A stretch of 64,000 bases of DNA from Agromyces protaetiae (GCF_004135405.1 NZ_CP035491.1:1-64000), one strand, 5' to 3'; positions 34,429 through 43,635 are shown, numbered from the stretch's first letter. The notes: generated by a model from the letters alone, not told the origin. Numbers and translations: made by a program.

Positions 34429-37400
34429 TCATCCGGTCGTCGCTCCCGTGACCTTCCAGATCTTGCCGTTCGCCTTCGCGACGAGGTACAGCTCGCCGTC
34501 GGCGTCGGAGCCGAACCGCAGGTCGACTCGTGTGTCGCCGACGAGTTGCGCGAACGTCGTCTCGCGGCCGCCCGAGAAGACCCGCAGTCGCTCGATGGGC
34601 GCGAGGTCGGCGATGTCGCCGTCGTTCCGGACCATCTGCGAGGCGTTCGTCGACAGCACCCAGCCGCGCACGAGGTCGGTGAACAGGTAGCGGCCTCGGA
34701 GCGCCTGGATGGCTCCGCGGTACACGAATCCGCCGTTGAGGGCGACGCCCGCGTCGCCCGTCTGCCCGGGGTCGCGGTTGTGGTCGTACGCGGCGACGGG
34801 GTAGGTGAATCCGAACTGCGCGTCGTCGAGCGGCAGCGGGAAGATCTGCCGGTTGTTCGCGAGGAACGGCCCCTCGCGCACCGACCACCCGAAGTTGTCG
34901 CCCGGCTCGACGGCGTAGACCGACTCGACCTGCCACTCGCCGATGTGCCCGAGGTACATCGTGTGGTCGCCGCCCGGGTCCCAGCTGATCCGGTGCGGGT
35001 CGCGCATGCCGACGGCGTAGAGCTCGGGCAGGGCGCCCGGCCTGCCGAGGAACGGGTTGTCGGGCGGGATGCCGTACTCGCCGTTCGCGCTGTTCCGGCC
35101 CGCCGGGTCGATGCGGAAGATCTTGCCGTGCGGCATCGCGAGGTTCTGCGGGTTGCCGTTGCCGACGCCGCTGCCGCCGTCGCCGACGAGGAGGTACAGC
35201 TTGCCGTAGTCGGGGTCGCCGGGCCCGACGGTCGGGTTGAACGCGATCTGCTGCACCGTGTGAACCTGGCCGGGGAACGGGATGCGCATGATCTCGCGCT
35301 GTGTGCCGGCGAACACGTTCGCGGCCGGGTTCGTCGCCTTCCACTCGGTCACGACGCTGTGGTACGCCGTGTTCCCGAACGCCGGGAAGTCGGGGGCGTC
35401 CTGCTGGAGTGCCGTGCCGCCCTCGGTGTGGACCGTGTAGAAGAGCCCGTTCTGCGCGAAGCCGGGATGGAACTCGGCCGACCCGAGCCCCGTGCCGAGG
35501 CCCGCGCTGTTGTGGAAGTTGTCGACGAACCGCTGCCGCACATCGAGGTAGGCGCTGTACTGCCCCGTCGTCTTGTTCACGAGGTAGAGGGTGCCGTTGT
35601 TGTCGGGCACCATGAGCCGCCCTGACCCGTCGGGCACCTCGTCGAGATGCGTGATGCGGTTGTACCGGATGAGTCGCTGGTCCTGCGTCGCCGGGGTCGT
35701 GCTCGAGCGGGGAAGCTGCGCGAGCTCGGTCACGACGATGCCGAGCGAGGAGGCGATCGGGTCGGGCAGGGGGTTGATGAGCGCGTCGGGCGACGCCGTA
35801 CCGCCGGGCGCGCAGTCGCCCGGGTTGCCGGTCGGCAGGGTCAGGTTCTCGCCGCCGGTGTCGACCGCGAGGTCGTCGAGGTAGAGCACGCCGTTGCCCG
35901 TCGGCCCGTTCTTCGTGAAGAAGCGGTCGAGGGCGCCGTTCACCGCCTGGCGGAAGCCGAACTGCTGTGCGGCGCCCGCCGGCAGGCGGGTGCGCGTCGC
36001 GTACGGGCCGCCCTGCGAGTAGATCGCGAGGCGGTCGGACTGGTTGTCGGCGACGATCCACACACACTGCCAGACATCCCGCGCGAGCGTGCCGACCGAC
36101 GTGAACGCGCCGCCGTTGCGCACCCGCAGGGCGTCGTCGTTCTGGGTGTTCGCGTACGCGCGCGCGTGCGCGAAGTCGGCCGGTGCGTCGACGTCGGTGA
36201 GACCGACCGAGGCATCCACGGTCCCCGTCCGCAGGAACCGGAAGAACAGGGTGCCGGTCGAGCCGTTCGCGATCGCGGGGATCGCCCGGTACGCCTGCTC
36301 GTTGCCGCCGCCGCCCATGCGGAGCACCTGGTTGTTGGCGTCGAGCGGGTCGGCGACGACGCTCGGCAGGGCCGATGCCGTCCAGCCGTCCTGGCCCTGG
36401 AGCGCTGCGCGCGTGTACTGGTCGAAGTGGACGAGGGCGTCGAAGCCCGGGCCGGTGGTCGGCGGAGTCGTCGGCGGCGGAGTCGTCGGCGGTTGCGTCG
36501 TGCCCGGGATGACTCGTGCCGCACTCGTCCGTGAGGTCGTCGTATACCCGGCCCGCGAAGCCGTCACGGTGACGGTGATGCTCGTCCCGGCGTCCGCCGC
36601 GACGAGCCGGTACGTCGAGTTGGTCGCACCGCTGATCGCCGAACCGTTGCGGTTCCAGCGGTACCCGCCGCCCGTCGGGGTCGGCGACCAGGTGCCGGGG
36701 TTCACGGTCAGCGTCGAGCCCACGGCCGACGTGCCCGAGATGATCGGCGTCGGCGCCGACGTGAACGGGGTCGACGACGGCGGCTGGGTCGTCGGCGGCG
36801 GGGTGGTCGGAGGCTGGGTCGTGGGAGGCGGTGTCGGCGCGCCGGGGATGACTCGTGCCGCGCTCGTGCGCGACGTCGTCGTGTACCCCGCCCTCGACGC
36901 CGTCACGGTCGCCGTGATGCTCGTCCCGGCATCCGCCGCGACGAGCCGGTACGTCGCCGCCGTGGCGCCGCCGATCGCCGTGCCGTTCCGGTTCCACTGG
37001 TACCCGCCGCCGGTCGGCGACGGCGACCACGTGCCCGGGTTGACGGTCAGCGTCGACCCCACCGCCGAGGTTCCCGAGATCGTCGGGGTCGGCGCCGACG
37101 TGAACGGCGAGGCGGCAGCGGCCGGGATGGCTCGTGCCGCGCTCGTCCGCGACGTCGTCGTGTAGCCCGACCGCGTCGCCGTCACGGTCACGGTGATGCT
37201 CGTCCCGGCATCCGCCGCGACGAGCCGGTACGTGGACGCCGTCGCCCCGCTGATCGCGGTGCCGTTCCGGTTCCAGCGGTATCCGCCGCCCGTCGGCGTC
37301 GGAGACCAGGTGCCGGGGTTCACGGTCAGCGTCGAGCCGACCGCCGACGTGCCCGAGATCGTCGGCACAGGTGCCGACGTGAACTCCGCCGCCGCGGCGG

Positions 37401-37515
37401 GCTGCGCGAGACCCAGCGTCACGGCGAGCGCGACGACGACGCCGAACACCGCCGCGCGACGAGTGCGCGCTGCGTCACCCTGTTCCCGAGTGCTTCCTCG
37501 CACGACGATCCCCAT
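34429..37515 (-). CDS. Secreted PQQ-type sugar (glucose/sorbosone) dehydrogenase with three Ig-like repeats
   Basis: 1028 residues. Signal peptide ends near residue 43 (QPAAAA). Three near-identical Ig-like repeats of about 88 residues start at 45, 138 and 251 (FTSAPxPxISGTSAVGSTLT, WNRNGxAI, TYRLVAADAGTSIT) and are joined by Pro/Thr-rich linkers. A jelly-roll-like domain follows (about 357-560: VHFDQYTRAALQGQDGW). From about 590 a six-bladed GSDH beta-propeller begins: ITHLDEVPDGSGRLMV, NGLFYTVHTEG, LLVGDGGSGVGNGN, GMRDPHRISWDP and NFGWSVREGPF, with the His/Arg that contact PQQ in soluble glucose dehydrogenase. It acts outside the cell on sugars or polysaccharide ends. Confidence 0.87.
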   Translation of the reverse strand: MGIVVRGSTREQGDAARTRRAAVFGVVVALAVTLGLAQPAAAAEFTSAPVPTISGTSAVGSTLTVNPGTWSPTPTGGGYRWNRNGTAISGATASTYRLVAADAGTSITVTVTATRSGYTTTSRTSAARAIPAAAASPFTSAPTPTISGTSAVGSTLTVNPGTWSPSPTGGGYQWNRNGTAIGGATAATYRLVAADAGTSITATVTASRAGYTTTSRTSAARVIPGAPTPPPTTQPPTTPPPTTQPPSSTPFTSAPTPIISGTSAVGSTLTVNPGTWSPTPTGGGYRWNRNGSAISGATNSTYRLVAADAGTSITVTVTASRAGYTTTSRTSAARVIPGTTQPPTTPPPTTPPTTGPGFDALVHFDQYTRAALQGQDGWTASALPSVVADPLDANNQVLRMGGGGNEQAYRAIPAIANGSTGTLFFRFLRTGTVDASVGLTDVDAPADFAHARAYANTQNDDALRVRNGGAFTSVGTLARDVWQCVWIVADNQSDRLAIYSQGGPYATRTRLPAGAAQQFGFRQAVNGALDRFFTKNGPTGNGVLYLDDLAVDTGGENLTLPTGNPGDCAPGGTASPDALINPLPDPIASSLGIVVTELAQLPRSSTTPATQDQRLIRYNRITHLDEVPDGSGRLMVPDNNGTLYLVNKTTGQYSAYLDVRQRFVDNFHNSAGLGTGLGSAEFHPGFAQNGLFYTVHTEGGTALQQDAPDFPAFGNTAYHSVVTEWKATNPAANVFAGTQREIMRIPFPGQVHTVQQIAFNPTVGPGDPDYGKLYLLVGDGGSGVGNGNPQNLAMPHGKIFRIDPAGRNSANGEYGIPPDNPFLGRPGALPELYAVGMRDPHRISWDPGGDHTMYLGHIGEWQVESVYAVEPGDNFGWSVREGPFLANNRQIFPLPLDDAQFGFTYPVAAYDHNRDPGQTGDAGVALNGGFVYRGAIQALRGRYLFTDLVRGWVLSTNASQMVRNDGDIADLAPIERLRVFSGGRETTFAQLVGDTRVDLRFGSDADGELYLVAKANGKIWKVTGATTG
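36502..37383 (-). repeat. Three tandem intragenic repeats encoding Ig-like domains
   Basis: Copies at about 37132-37383, 36841-37104 and 36502-36765, nearly identical at DNA level, with offsets of 279 and 339 nt. The third offset is longer because of a Pro/Thr linker encoded by GTCGTCGGCGG-like repeats. Recent duplication or gene conversion is likely. Confidence 0.8.
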
Positions 37516-37608
37516 CTCAATCGGGTCTCGGGTGATACGGACGATCGAGTCTGCCGCTGCAGGGTCGGCAGCCAGGCACGCAGAACGTAACGCGGGCCGC
37601 CGCTCGCG

Positions 37609-39156
37609 TCAACCGCCGGGCAGCAACGAGCGCAGCGACCTGATGGTGTCGGCTTCGGCCGCCGGCTTGTCGTCGCGATAGCGCTTGACGCGCGCGAAGC
37701 GCAGAGCGACTCCGCCCGGGTATCTGCTCGAGCGCTGCACGCCGTCGATCGCGATCTCGACGACCGTGACGGGTTCGACGAAGACCGCCTGCGCGGTGCG
37801 GTGCGTCTCGATCTCGGGGAAGTGCTCGGTCTGCCACGCGAGGAGCTTGTCGGTGAGCCCCTTGAAGGTCTTGCCGACCATGACGAACCCGCCCGGCTCG
37901 CCGAACTCGCCGTCGGGGTCGCGCGCCCCGAGGTGCAGGTTCGACAGCAGCCCCGTGCGGCGCCCGTACCCCCACTCGGCGCCGAGTACGACGAGGTCGT
38001 AGGTGTGCACGGGCTTCACCTTGATCCAGCTCGACCCGCGACGGCCCGCCGCGTAGACCGAGTCGATCGCCTTGACGACGACGCCCTCGTGGCCCGCGGC
38101 GAGCGCGTCGGCTGACACGCGTTCGGCGACGGCGGGGTCGGCGGTGACCTCGCCCGGGATGCGAAGCGCGGGCGCGATGCGCTCGAGCTCGGCGCGTCGC
38201 ACGGCGAGCGGTTCGTCGATGAGGTCGCGCCCGTCGACGTGCAGCACGTCGAAGAACCACGGCGCGAGCACGGTCTCGCGGGCGGCATCGGCCCCGAAGC
38301 GCGACATCGTGTCTTGGAACGGCCGCGGGGCGTCGTTCTCGTCGAGCGCGAGCGTCTCGCCATCGAGGATGACGGATGCCACGGGCAGCGCCCGCACGAC
38401 CTCGACGACCTCGGGCAGCCGCCCCGTGATGTCGGCGAGGTTGCGGGTGAAGACGCGCACATCGTCGCCCAGGCGGTGCACCTGGATGCGCGCGCCGTCG
38501 AGCTTGAATTCGACGGATGCCTCGCCCGCGGCCTCGATCGCGGCGGCAGGGGTCGCGGCGGTCGCCGCGAGCATCGGCAGCACGGGCCGGCCGACGACGA
38601 GCCCGACGGCGTCGAGCGCCGCCGCGTCGCCCGTGAGCGCGAGGACGGCGGTCGCTCCGAGGTCGCCCGAGAGCATCGCCGCACGCCGCACGGCGCCGGC
38701 CGGGCGGCCAGCAGCGCGGGCGATCGCGTCGAGCAGCACGCCCTCGAGCGCACCCGTGCGGACCTCGCCGAGGACGACCCGGGCGAGGAACTCCTGCTCG
38801 GGCCCCGTCGCGCGCGACGTGAGCTCGCCGAGGATCGACGTGCGTTCGGCGGCCGAGCCCGCACCGCCGAGCGCCGCGAGGGCGTCGAACACGGCGTCGA
38901 CCTCGGAGATCGTGAGGCTCGGGACATCCGCCGCCTCTGCCGTCGCCGACTGCAAACCGCGCCATCCGACGCCGATGCGCCCCTGCCGGGGTTTGCCGAC
39001 GAGATAGCCGACCGCGATCGCGACCTCGTCGGCGCTGTCGGCCGTGCTCTCGGCCGCGAGCCTGCCGAGCAGCGCCGCGAGCGCGTCGATCTTCGCGAGC
39101 CGCGACCGCGTGGCGGCGACGGCCGCCGAGGTGGCGACGAGCTCTTCGAGCAGCAC
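37609..39156 (-). CDS. ATP-dependent DNA ligase (LigB type)
   Basis: 515 residues. N-terminal DNA-binding domain (EVAIAVGYLVGKPRQGRIGVGW), adenylation domain with catalytic Lys218 in EFKLDGARIQVHR, ILDGETLAL, PFFDVLHVDG-type motif III, EGVVVKAID motif IV and WIKVKPVHTYDLVVLGAE motif V; the OB-fold follows. Seals nicks, probably in repair, in addition to an essential NAD+-dependent LigA elsewhere. GTG start at 39156; an AAGACT hexamer ends 6 nt before it. Confidence 0.92.
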   Translation of the reverse strand: MLLEELVATSAAVAATRSRLAKIDALAALLGRLAAESTADSADEVAIAVGYLVGKPRQGRIGVGWRGLQSATAEAADVPSLTISEVDAVFDALAALGGAGSAAERTSILGELTSRATGPEQEFLARVVLGEVRTGALEGVLLDAIARAAGRPAGAVRRAAMLSGDLGATAVLALTGDAAALDAVGLVVGRPVLPMLAATAATPAAAIEAAGEASVEFKLDGARIQVHRLGDDVRVFTRNLADITGRLPEVVEVVRALPVASVILDGETLALDENDAPRPFQDTMSRFGADAARETVLAPWFFDVLHVDGRDLIDEPLAVRRAELERIAPALRIPGEVTADPAVAERVSADALAAGHEGVVVKAIDSVYAAGRRGSSWIKVKPVHTYDLVVLGAEWGYGRRTGLLSNLHLGARDPDGEFGEPGGFVMVGKTFKGLTDKLLAWQTEHFPEIETHRTAQAVFVEPVTVVEIAIDGVQRSSRYPGGVALRFARVKRYRDDKPAAEADTIRSLRSLLPGG

Positions 39157-39408
39157 GTCGTCAGTCTTCCACCGCCCGCCGACATCGGCCTCGCATCAGA
39201 CCCGCACCCACCTACCCGTACCGCCCCTACCCGTACCGCCGCGCATCGCGCTCCTTCGTCGCGCCTCGTACCGCGACGGACCACATCTCGACCACCGGAC
39301 CCCGACATTCCGTGGTCCCTCGGATCGCGGCGGGTCCGCCGCGAGCGGGCGGGGTGGGCGGGCGGGCGAGGGCGGCGGGCGCGAGGCGGCACCGGGCAGA
39401 ATGAGCGG
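39157..39408. other. 252-bp divergent region between ligase and GNAT genes
   Basis: Contains a tandem ACCCGTACCGCC doublet near 39212-39237 and a perfect 9-bp hairpin TCGCGGCGG-GT-CCGCCGCGA at 39325-39344 with only a two-base centre. No coding potential seen. Confidence 0.4.
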
Positions 39409-39826
39409 ATGACCCGTGGCCTCCGCTGTTCGTCCGACCCCGCCGAGATCGACCGCGAGCGCGTGCACAGGTGGCTCTCGACCGACGCATACTGGGCGAT
39501 CGGGCGCTCGCGCGACGCGCAGGATCGCGCGATCGACGGCTCCCGAAACTACGGCGTCTTCGACGAGGAGACGGGCGAGCAGCTCGCGTACGCGCGCGTC
39601 GTGACCGACGGCGCCCTCTTCGCGTGGCTGTGCGGACGTCTACGTCGACCCGGCCTCGCGCGGTCGCGGGGTGGGCGTGGCGCTCGTCGAGTCGGTCGTC
39701 GCCGATCTCGAGCCGCTCGGGTTCAAACGGATCGTGCTCGCGACGGCCGATGCGCACGGGCTCTACGCGAAGTTCGGGTTCGAGCTGCTGCCGCACCCCG
39801 AGTGGTGGATGACCCGCATCTCCTAG
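39409..39826 (+). CDS. GNAT family N-acetyltransferase, frame broken once
   Basis: About 139 residues when repaired. The first half (YWAIGRSRDAQDRAIDGSRNYG, QLAYARVVTDGALFAWLC) is in one frame and the second half (DVYVDPASRGRGVGVALVES, ATADAHGLYAKFGFELL) in another. The switch is +1 at TGCGGAC (39631-39637), where one G too many is present. The acetyl-CoA loop RGRGVG is intact. This is the only break in the window that needs a base removed. CAGAAT ends 6 nt before ATG. Substrate unknown. Confidence 0.8.
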
Positions 39827-39860
39827 CACCGTGTCGGCGCCGACGAATAGCCTGTGCATC

Positions 39861-40160
39861 ATGAGCTTCCAGGCCTACCTCGACAACATCGAGGCCAAGA
39901 CGGGTGTGACGCCGCGCGAGTTCCTCGCCCTCGCGAAAGCACGCGGGTTCGACGCGACGACGAAGGCGACGCCGATCGTCGCGTGGCTCGCCGAAGACTA
40001 CGGCCTCGGCCGCGGGCACGCGATGGCGCTCGTGCACATCATCACGAAGGGCGAGAAGATCGACTCGAAACACGTCGGCACGGGCACCGCGCACAGCGAC
40101 GCGACCGACGTGCTGTGGCTCGACGGCGCAGCGACGAAGCCGGCCGACTGGCCGAAGTAG
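39861..40160 (+). CDS. DUF4287 domain protein
   Basis: 99 residues, covering the DUF4287 pattern: SFQAYLDNIEAKTGVTPREFLALA, GLGRGHAMALVHIITKGEKI. It is a small soluble protein of unknown function, widespread in actinobacteria. TAGCCT ends 7 nt before the ATG (leaderless). Single gene. Confidence 0.82.
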   Translation: MSFQAYLDNIEAKTGVTPREFLALAKARGFDATTKATPIVAWLAEDYGLGRGHAMALVHIITKGEKIDSKHVGTGTAHSDATDVLWLDGAATKPADWPK

Positions 40161-40163
40161 CGC

Positions 40164-41036
40164 TCAGGCGAGCGCTCGCCCCACCGCGGCGACCCTTCGC
40201 ACGAACTCCTCGGGGTCGGGCTCGGTCGCGATGGGCTGCAGCACGACCGTGTCGGCGCCCGCCGCGTGGAATCGCGCGACGTGTTCGGCGACCTCCTCGA
40301 CGCCGCCCGCAGCGGCGAGTCCTTGGTCGGTCGGCAGCTTCCACTCGGCGAGCTCGGCCTGCACCGCCTCACGTGCGGCGGCGCCGCCGAACGCCGCGAA
40401 CACGTAGACCGTGATGGGGCTGCGCCCGTCGCGGCCGGCCGCCGCCCGCCCTTCGGCGATGAGCGACGCCGCCCGGGCGACGCCCTCGACGCTCGTGCCG
40501 CCCGTCAGGATCGTGCCGTCGGCGACTTCTCCCGTGAGGGCGAGCGTCTTGGGGCCCTCGCCCGCGGCGAGGAGGTCGGGTACGACGGCGGGCGGCCAGT
40601 CGAGCTTCACGCGGTCGAGCGACACGTAGCGCCCGCTCGTCGAGACCTCCTCGCCCGCGAGGAGCGCCCGGAGTGCCGGCGCGTACTCGCGCATGAGCGT
40701 GAGCGGCGACTGCACGCGCGCCCCGATCTGGTCCATCCACCGCAGCACCCCGTGGCCGACGCCCGGCAGCAGCCGGCCCGGGAAGATGCGGGCGATCGTC
40801 GCGATCTCCATCGCGGTCGCGGCGACGTTCCGGAACGGCATGGGTGCAATGCCGATGCCGACGCGCAACCGCTCACTCCACGCGAGCGCCGCCGCCGCGG
40901 TCGCGAATGCCGACTCGCGGAAGCAGTCCTCCCAGAGCCACAGCTCGGACAGGCCCGCCTCGTCGGCGGCTTCGACGACCGACCGCAGTCGCTCGGGCGG
41001 GAAGGACGGCTGGAACACGGCTCCGACGTTGGGCAT
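40164..41036 (-). CDS. LLM class flavin/F420-dependent oxidoreductase
   Basis: 290 residues of the luciferase-like monooxygenase TIM barrel: GAVFQPSFPPERL, ELWLWEDCF, GIGIAPMPFRNVAATAMEIATI, LLPGVGHGVLRWMDQIG, GDGPK-type loop AAGEGPKTLALTGEVADGTI. The GHG segment and lack of a FMN-specific signature suit an F420-dependent member, but FMN cannot be excluded. The upstream region carries a tandem CGGATGTC array (41048-41108). CACGAT ends 6 nt before ATG. Confidence 0.85.
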   Translation of the reverse strand: MPNVGAVFQPSFPPERLRSVVEAADEAGLSELWLWEDCFRESAFATAAAALAWSERLRVGIGIAPMPFRNVAATAMEIATIARIFPGRLLPGVGHGVLRWMDQIGARVQSPLTLMREYAPALRALLAGEEVSTSGRYVSLDRVKLDWPPAVVPDLLAAGEGPKTLALTGEVADGTILTGGTSVEGVARAASLIAEGRAAAGRDGRSPITVYVFAAFGGAAAREAVQAELAEWKLPTDQGLAAAGGVEEVAEHVARFHAAGADTVVLQPIATEPDPEEFVRRVAAVGRALA

Positions 41037-41047
41037 GCCCCCATCGT

Positions 41048-41108
41048 GGCATCCGCCCCCGACATCCGGCCCGAAACATCCGGCCCGAGACATCCGCTCG
41101 TGACATCC
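41048..41108. repeat. Tandem ACATCCGGCCCGA-like units (GGATGTC array)
   Basis: Units begin at 41062, 41076, 41090 and 41103 (periods 14, 14, 13 bp), preceded by a GGCATCC at 41048. The reverse strand reads CGGATGTC repeatedly towards the oxidoreductase gene. It is the densest clustering of the genome-wide GGATGYC motif seen here and lies in a promoter region. Confidence 0.75.
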
Positions 41109-41151
41109 ATTCGTCCCGTTCAGGATGCATTCGGCGCGATGCGGAATAAAC

Positions 41152-41171
41152 TGAACTGATCGTTCAGTTCA
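41152..41171. promoter_or_regulatory. TetR operator TGAACTGA-N4-TCAGTTCA
   Basis: Perfect 8-bp arms with four central bases, 63 bp before the aldo/keto reductase start. The third-gene order AKR-tetR-SDR makes autoregulation by the TetR protein likely. Confidence 0.75.
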
Positions 41172-41234
41172 CTTTGATGCACGCGATTGCCACCGGCAGC
41201 GCACCCAGAACGAATCCCGGAACGGAAGCACACC

Positions 41235-42110
41235 ATGAGCGACACCTCGACGACCCGGCCCGCGCACGCGAGCGGCACCTTCCCGCTCGGGGGCGACCTC
41301 CCCGTGCATCGACTCGGCTTCGGCACGATGCAGCTCACCGGCCGCGGGGTCTGGGGCCCGCCCGCCGACCCAGACGAAGCCGTGCGCGTGCTCCGTCGGG
41401 CCGTCGAGCTCGGCGTCGACTTCATCGACACGGCCGACTCGTACGGCCCCGACGTCGCCGAACCGCTCATCAAGCGGGCCCTGCACCCCTACCCGACCGA
41501 TCTCGTCATCGCGACCAAGGCGGGATTCCGGCGCGAGGGCCCGAACCGCTGGACCGTCGACGGCGACCCCGCCCGCCTCCGGCACCAGGCCGAGCGCAGC
41601 CTGCAGTTGCTCGGCGTCGACCGCATCGATCTGTTCCAGCTCCATCGCATCGACCGTTCGATTCCACTCGAAGACCAGGTCGGCGAGCTGAAGGCGCTGC
41701 ACGACGAGGGCAAGATCCGTCACATCGGGCTGTCCGAGGTCTCGATCGCCGACATCGAAGCGGCCTCGCGCATCGCCCCGATCGTGTCGGTGCAGAACGA
41801 GTACAACCTCGCGAATCGCTCCGCCGAGTCGCTCGTCGATTACGCGACCCGCAACGGCATCGGGTTCATCCCGTGGTTCCCGCTCGCGACCGGCGCCCTC
41901 GCTCAGGCCGATGGGCCGCTCACCGAGATCGCTCGCCGCACGGGCGCGACGCCGTCGCAACTCGCCCTCGCCTGGTTGCTCCGGCGCTCCCCCGCGATGC
42001 TGCCGATCCCCGGCACGTCCCAGCTCGCACACGTCGACGACAACGTCGCCGCGGCGGCCGTCGAACTCACCGACGCCGAGTACGACGAGCTGACCGAGGC
42101 GGTGCGCTGA
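41235..42110 (+). CDS. Aldo/keto reductase
   Basis: 291 residues. GFGTMQLTGRGVWGPPAD, DFIDTADSYGPDVAE (catalytic Asp and Tyr), ATKAGFRREGPN with catalytic Lys, LFQLHRID with His, and the C-terminal LPIPGTSQLAHVDDNV NADPH site are present. The substrate is a carbonyl compound, unknown. ATG 41235 has a weak GGAAG upstream; an in-frame ATG at 41187 is less likely. First gene of a TetR-controlled operon; its stop overlaps the tetR start (TGATG). Confidence 0.9.
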   Translation: MSDTSTTRPAHASGTFPLGGDLPVHRLGFGTMQLTGRGVWGPPADPDEAVRVLRRAVELGVDFIDTADSYGPDVAEPLIKRALHPYPTDLVIATKAGFRREGPNRWTVDGDPARLRHQAERSLQLLGVDRIDLFQLHRIDRSIPLEDQVGELKALHDEGKIRHIGLSEVSIADIEAASRIAPIVSVQNEYNLANRSAESLVDYATRNGIGFIPWFPLATGALAQADGPLTEIARRTGATPSQLALAWLLRRSPAMLPIPGTSQLAHVDDNVAAAAVELTDAEYDELTEAVR

Positions 42111-42706
42111 TGGAGGCATCCGGAATCCTCGACCGCCCGCGCGGCGCACGGAGCGACCGCATCCACGCGAGCGTGCTCGCCGCGACGCAAGAACTGCTGC
42201 GCGAAGGCGGGCTGCCCGCCGCGACCGTCGACGCGATCGCGCAGCGGTCGGGCGTCAGCAAGGCGACGATCTACAAGCACTGGCCGTCGCGCACCGCGGT
42301 CGCAGCGAAGGCGTTCGGCCGGATGATGGCCGAGGCGCTGCCCCTGCCCGACACCGGCTCGACGCGCGGCGACCTCGTCGAGCAGGTGCGGCGTGTGAGC
42401 GCGTTCTACGCGAGCGAGCTCGGCGGCGTGTTCGCGCAGCTCGTCGCGGCGTGCGTCGACGACCCGGCGGGGGCCGCCTACTTCCGCAAGTACTTCCTCG
42501 ACGGTCGCCGCGCGGCGATCACCGAGCTCTGGCAGCGCGGACTCGACCGCGGCGACGCCGACCCGGCGATCGCGGTCGATGACGTCATCGACCTGCTCTT
42601 CGGTCCGCTCGTGTTCCGGCGCCTGACCGGGCATTACGCGCTCACCGACGAACATGCCGCGGCGCTCGCGCGCGTCGCGCTCGCGGGCCTGTTGCCCGAA
42701 TCCTGA
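42110..42706 (+). CDS. TetR family regulator
   Basis: 198 residues. HTH at about residues 25-65: GLPAATVDAIAQRSGVSKATIYKHWPSRTAV. The C-terminal ligand-binding domain (about 85-198) is of the TetR_C_11-like type (VFAQLVAACVDDPAGAAYFRKYF). Its start overlaps the reductase stop by one base, so it is co-expressed. The dyad at 41152-41171 is its probable site. Confidence 0.9.
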   Translation: MEASGILDRPRGARSDRIHASVLAATQELLREGGLPAATVDAIAQRSGVSKATIYKHWPSRTAVAAKAFGRMMAEALPLPDTGSTRGDLVEQVRRVSAFYASELGGVFAQLVAACVDDPAGAAYFRKYFLDGRRAAITELWQRGLDRGDADPAIAVDDVIDLLFGPLVFRRLTGHYALTDEHAAALARVALAGLLPES

Positions 42707-42736
42707 GCCCCAACCCACCATCACAAGGAGCATCAC

Positions 42737-43585
42737 ATGTCTCGCATCTTCCTCATCACGGGCGTGAGCAGCGGCCTCGGCCGCGCGTTCGCGACCGCCG
42801 CGCTCGACGCCGGCCACACGGTCGTCGGCACGGTGCGTCAGCCCGCCCAGGCGGCCGAGTTCGAGGCGCTCGCGCCGGGCCGCGCGCACGCGCGCCTCCT
42901 CGACGTCACCGGCTTCGACGCGATCGCCCCGGTCGTCGACGCCATCGAGCGCGAGGTCGGGCCGATCGACGTGCTCGTGAACAACGCCGGATACGGCGTC
43001 GAGGGCACGTTCGAAGAGACCGATCTTGCGACGTATCGCCGCCAGTTCGACGTCAACGTGTTCGGCGTGATCGCTGTGACCCAGGCTCTGCTGCCGCATC
43101 TGCGCGCGCGCCGCTCGGGTCACGTCGTGTTCGTCACGTCGATGGGCGGCCTCCGGGCGTTCCCCGGACTCGCGGCGTACCACGGGTCGAAGTTCGCGGT
43201 CGAGGGCATCGCCGCGACCCTCGCGCAAGAGGTCGCGCCGCTCGGCATCCGGGTGACGGCGATCGAGCCCGGGTCGTTCCGCACCGACTGGGCGGGTCGG
43301 TCGATGACGCGCGTCGGGTCGACGATCGCCGACTACGAGCCCGTCATCGGCCCGATCCGCCAGCGACGCCTCGAGTACAGCGGGAGCCAGCTCGGAAACC
43401 CCGAGGCCGCCGGGCAGGCACTCCTCACGGTCGTCGATGCAGAGAATCCGCCCCGTCACCTGCTCCTCGGCAGCGACGCGCTCCGACTCGTCGGCGACGC
43501 GCGCGCGGAGTTCGACGCCGAGACGGCCGATTGGGAGGAGCTGTCGCGCTCGACCGACTTCCCCGAAGGGCTGCAGATCGCCTGA
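42737..43585 (+). CDS. Classical short-chain dehydrogenase/reductase
   Basis: 282 residues. TGVSSGLGRAFA cofactor motif, NNAGYGVEG, Ser in VFVTSMGG, and catalytic YHGSK. AAGGAG ribosome binding site 7 nt before the ATG. The sequence resembles the SDR subgroup annotated as oxidoreductases with steroid/retinol-like names (start MSRIFLITGVSSGLG). Third gene of the aldo/keto reductase-tetR operon, so it probably acts on the same class of carbonyl compounds. Confidence 0.9.
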   Translation: MSRIFLITGVSSGLGRAFATAALDAGHTVVGTVRQPAQAAEFEALAPGRAHARLLDVTGFDAIAPVVDAIEREVGPIDVLVNNAGYGVEGTFEETDLATYRRQFDVNVFGVIAVTQALLPHLRARRSGHVVFVTSMGGLRAFPGLAAYHGSKFAVEGIAATLAQEVAPLGIRVTAIEPGSFRTDWAGRSMTRVGSTIADYEPVIGPIRQRRLEYSGSQLGNPEAAGQALLTVVDAENPPRHLLLGSDALRLVGDARAEFDAETADWEELSRSTDFPEGLQIA

Positions 43586-43635
43586 GAAGCACCGATCAGG
43601 CGGCGGATGCCTCGGCCACGACGTATCCTCGATCG

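Noticed and set aside
36502-37383. Regular repeats that could suggest a CRISPR or satellite
   Set aside because: Units are about 260-280 bp, in frame and encode Ig-like domains of one secreted protein.
39325-39344. TCGCGGCGG-GT-CCGCCGCGA as a terminator
   Set aside because: It lies between two divergent start regions where no transcript should end, and the two-base loop is too small; left as an unexplained dyad.
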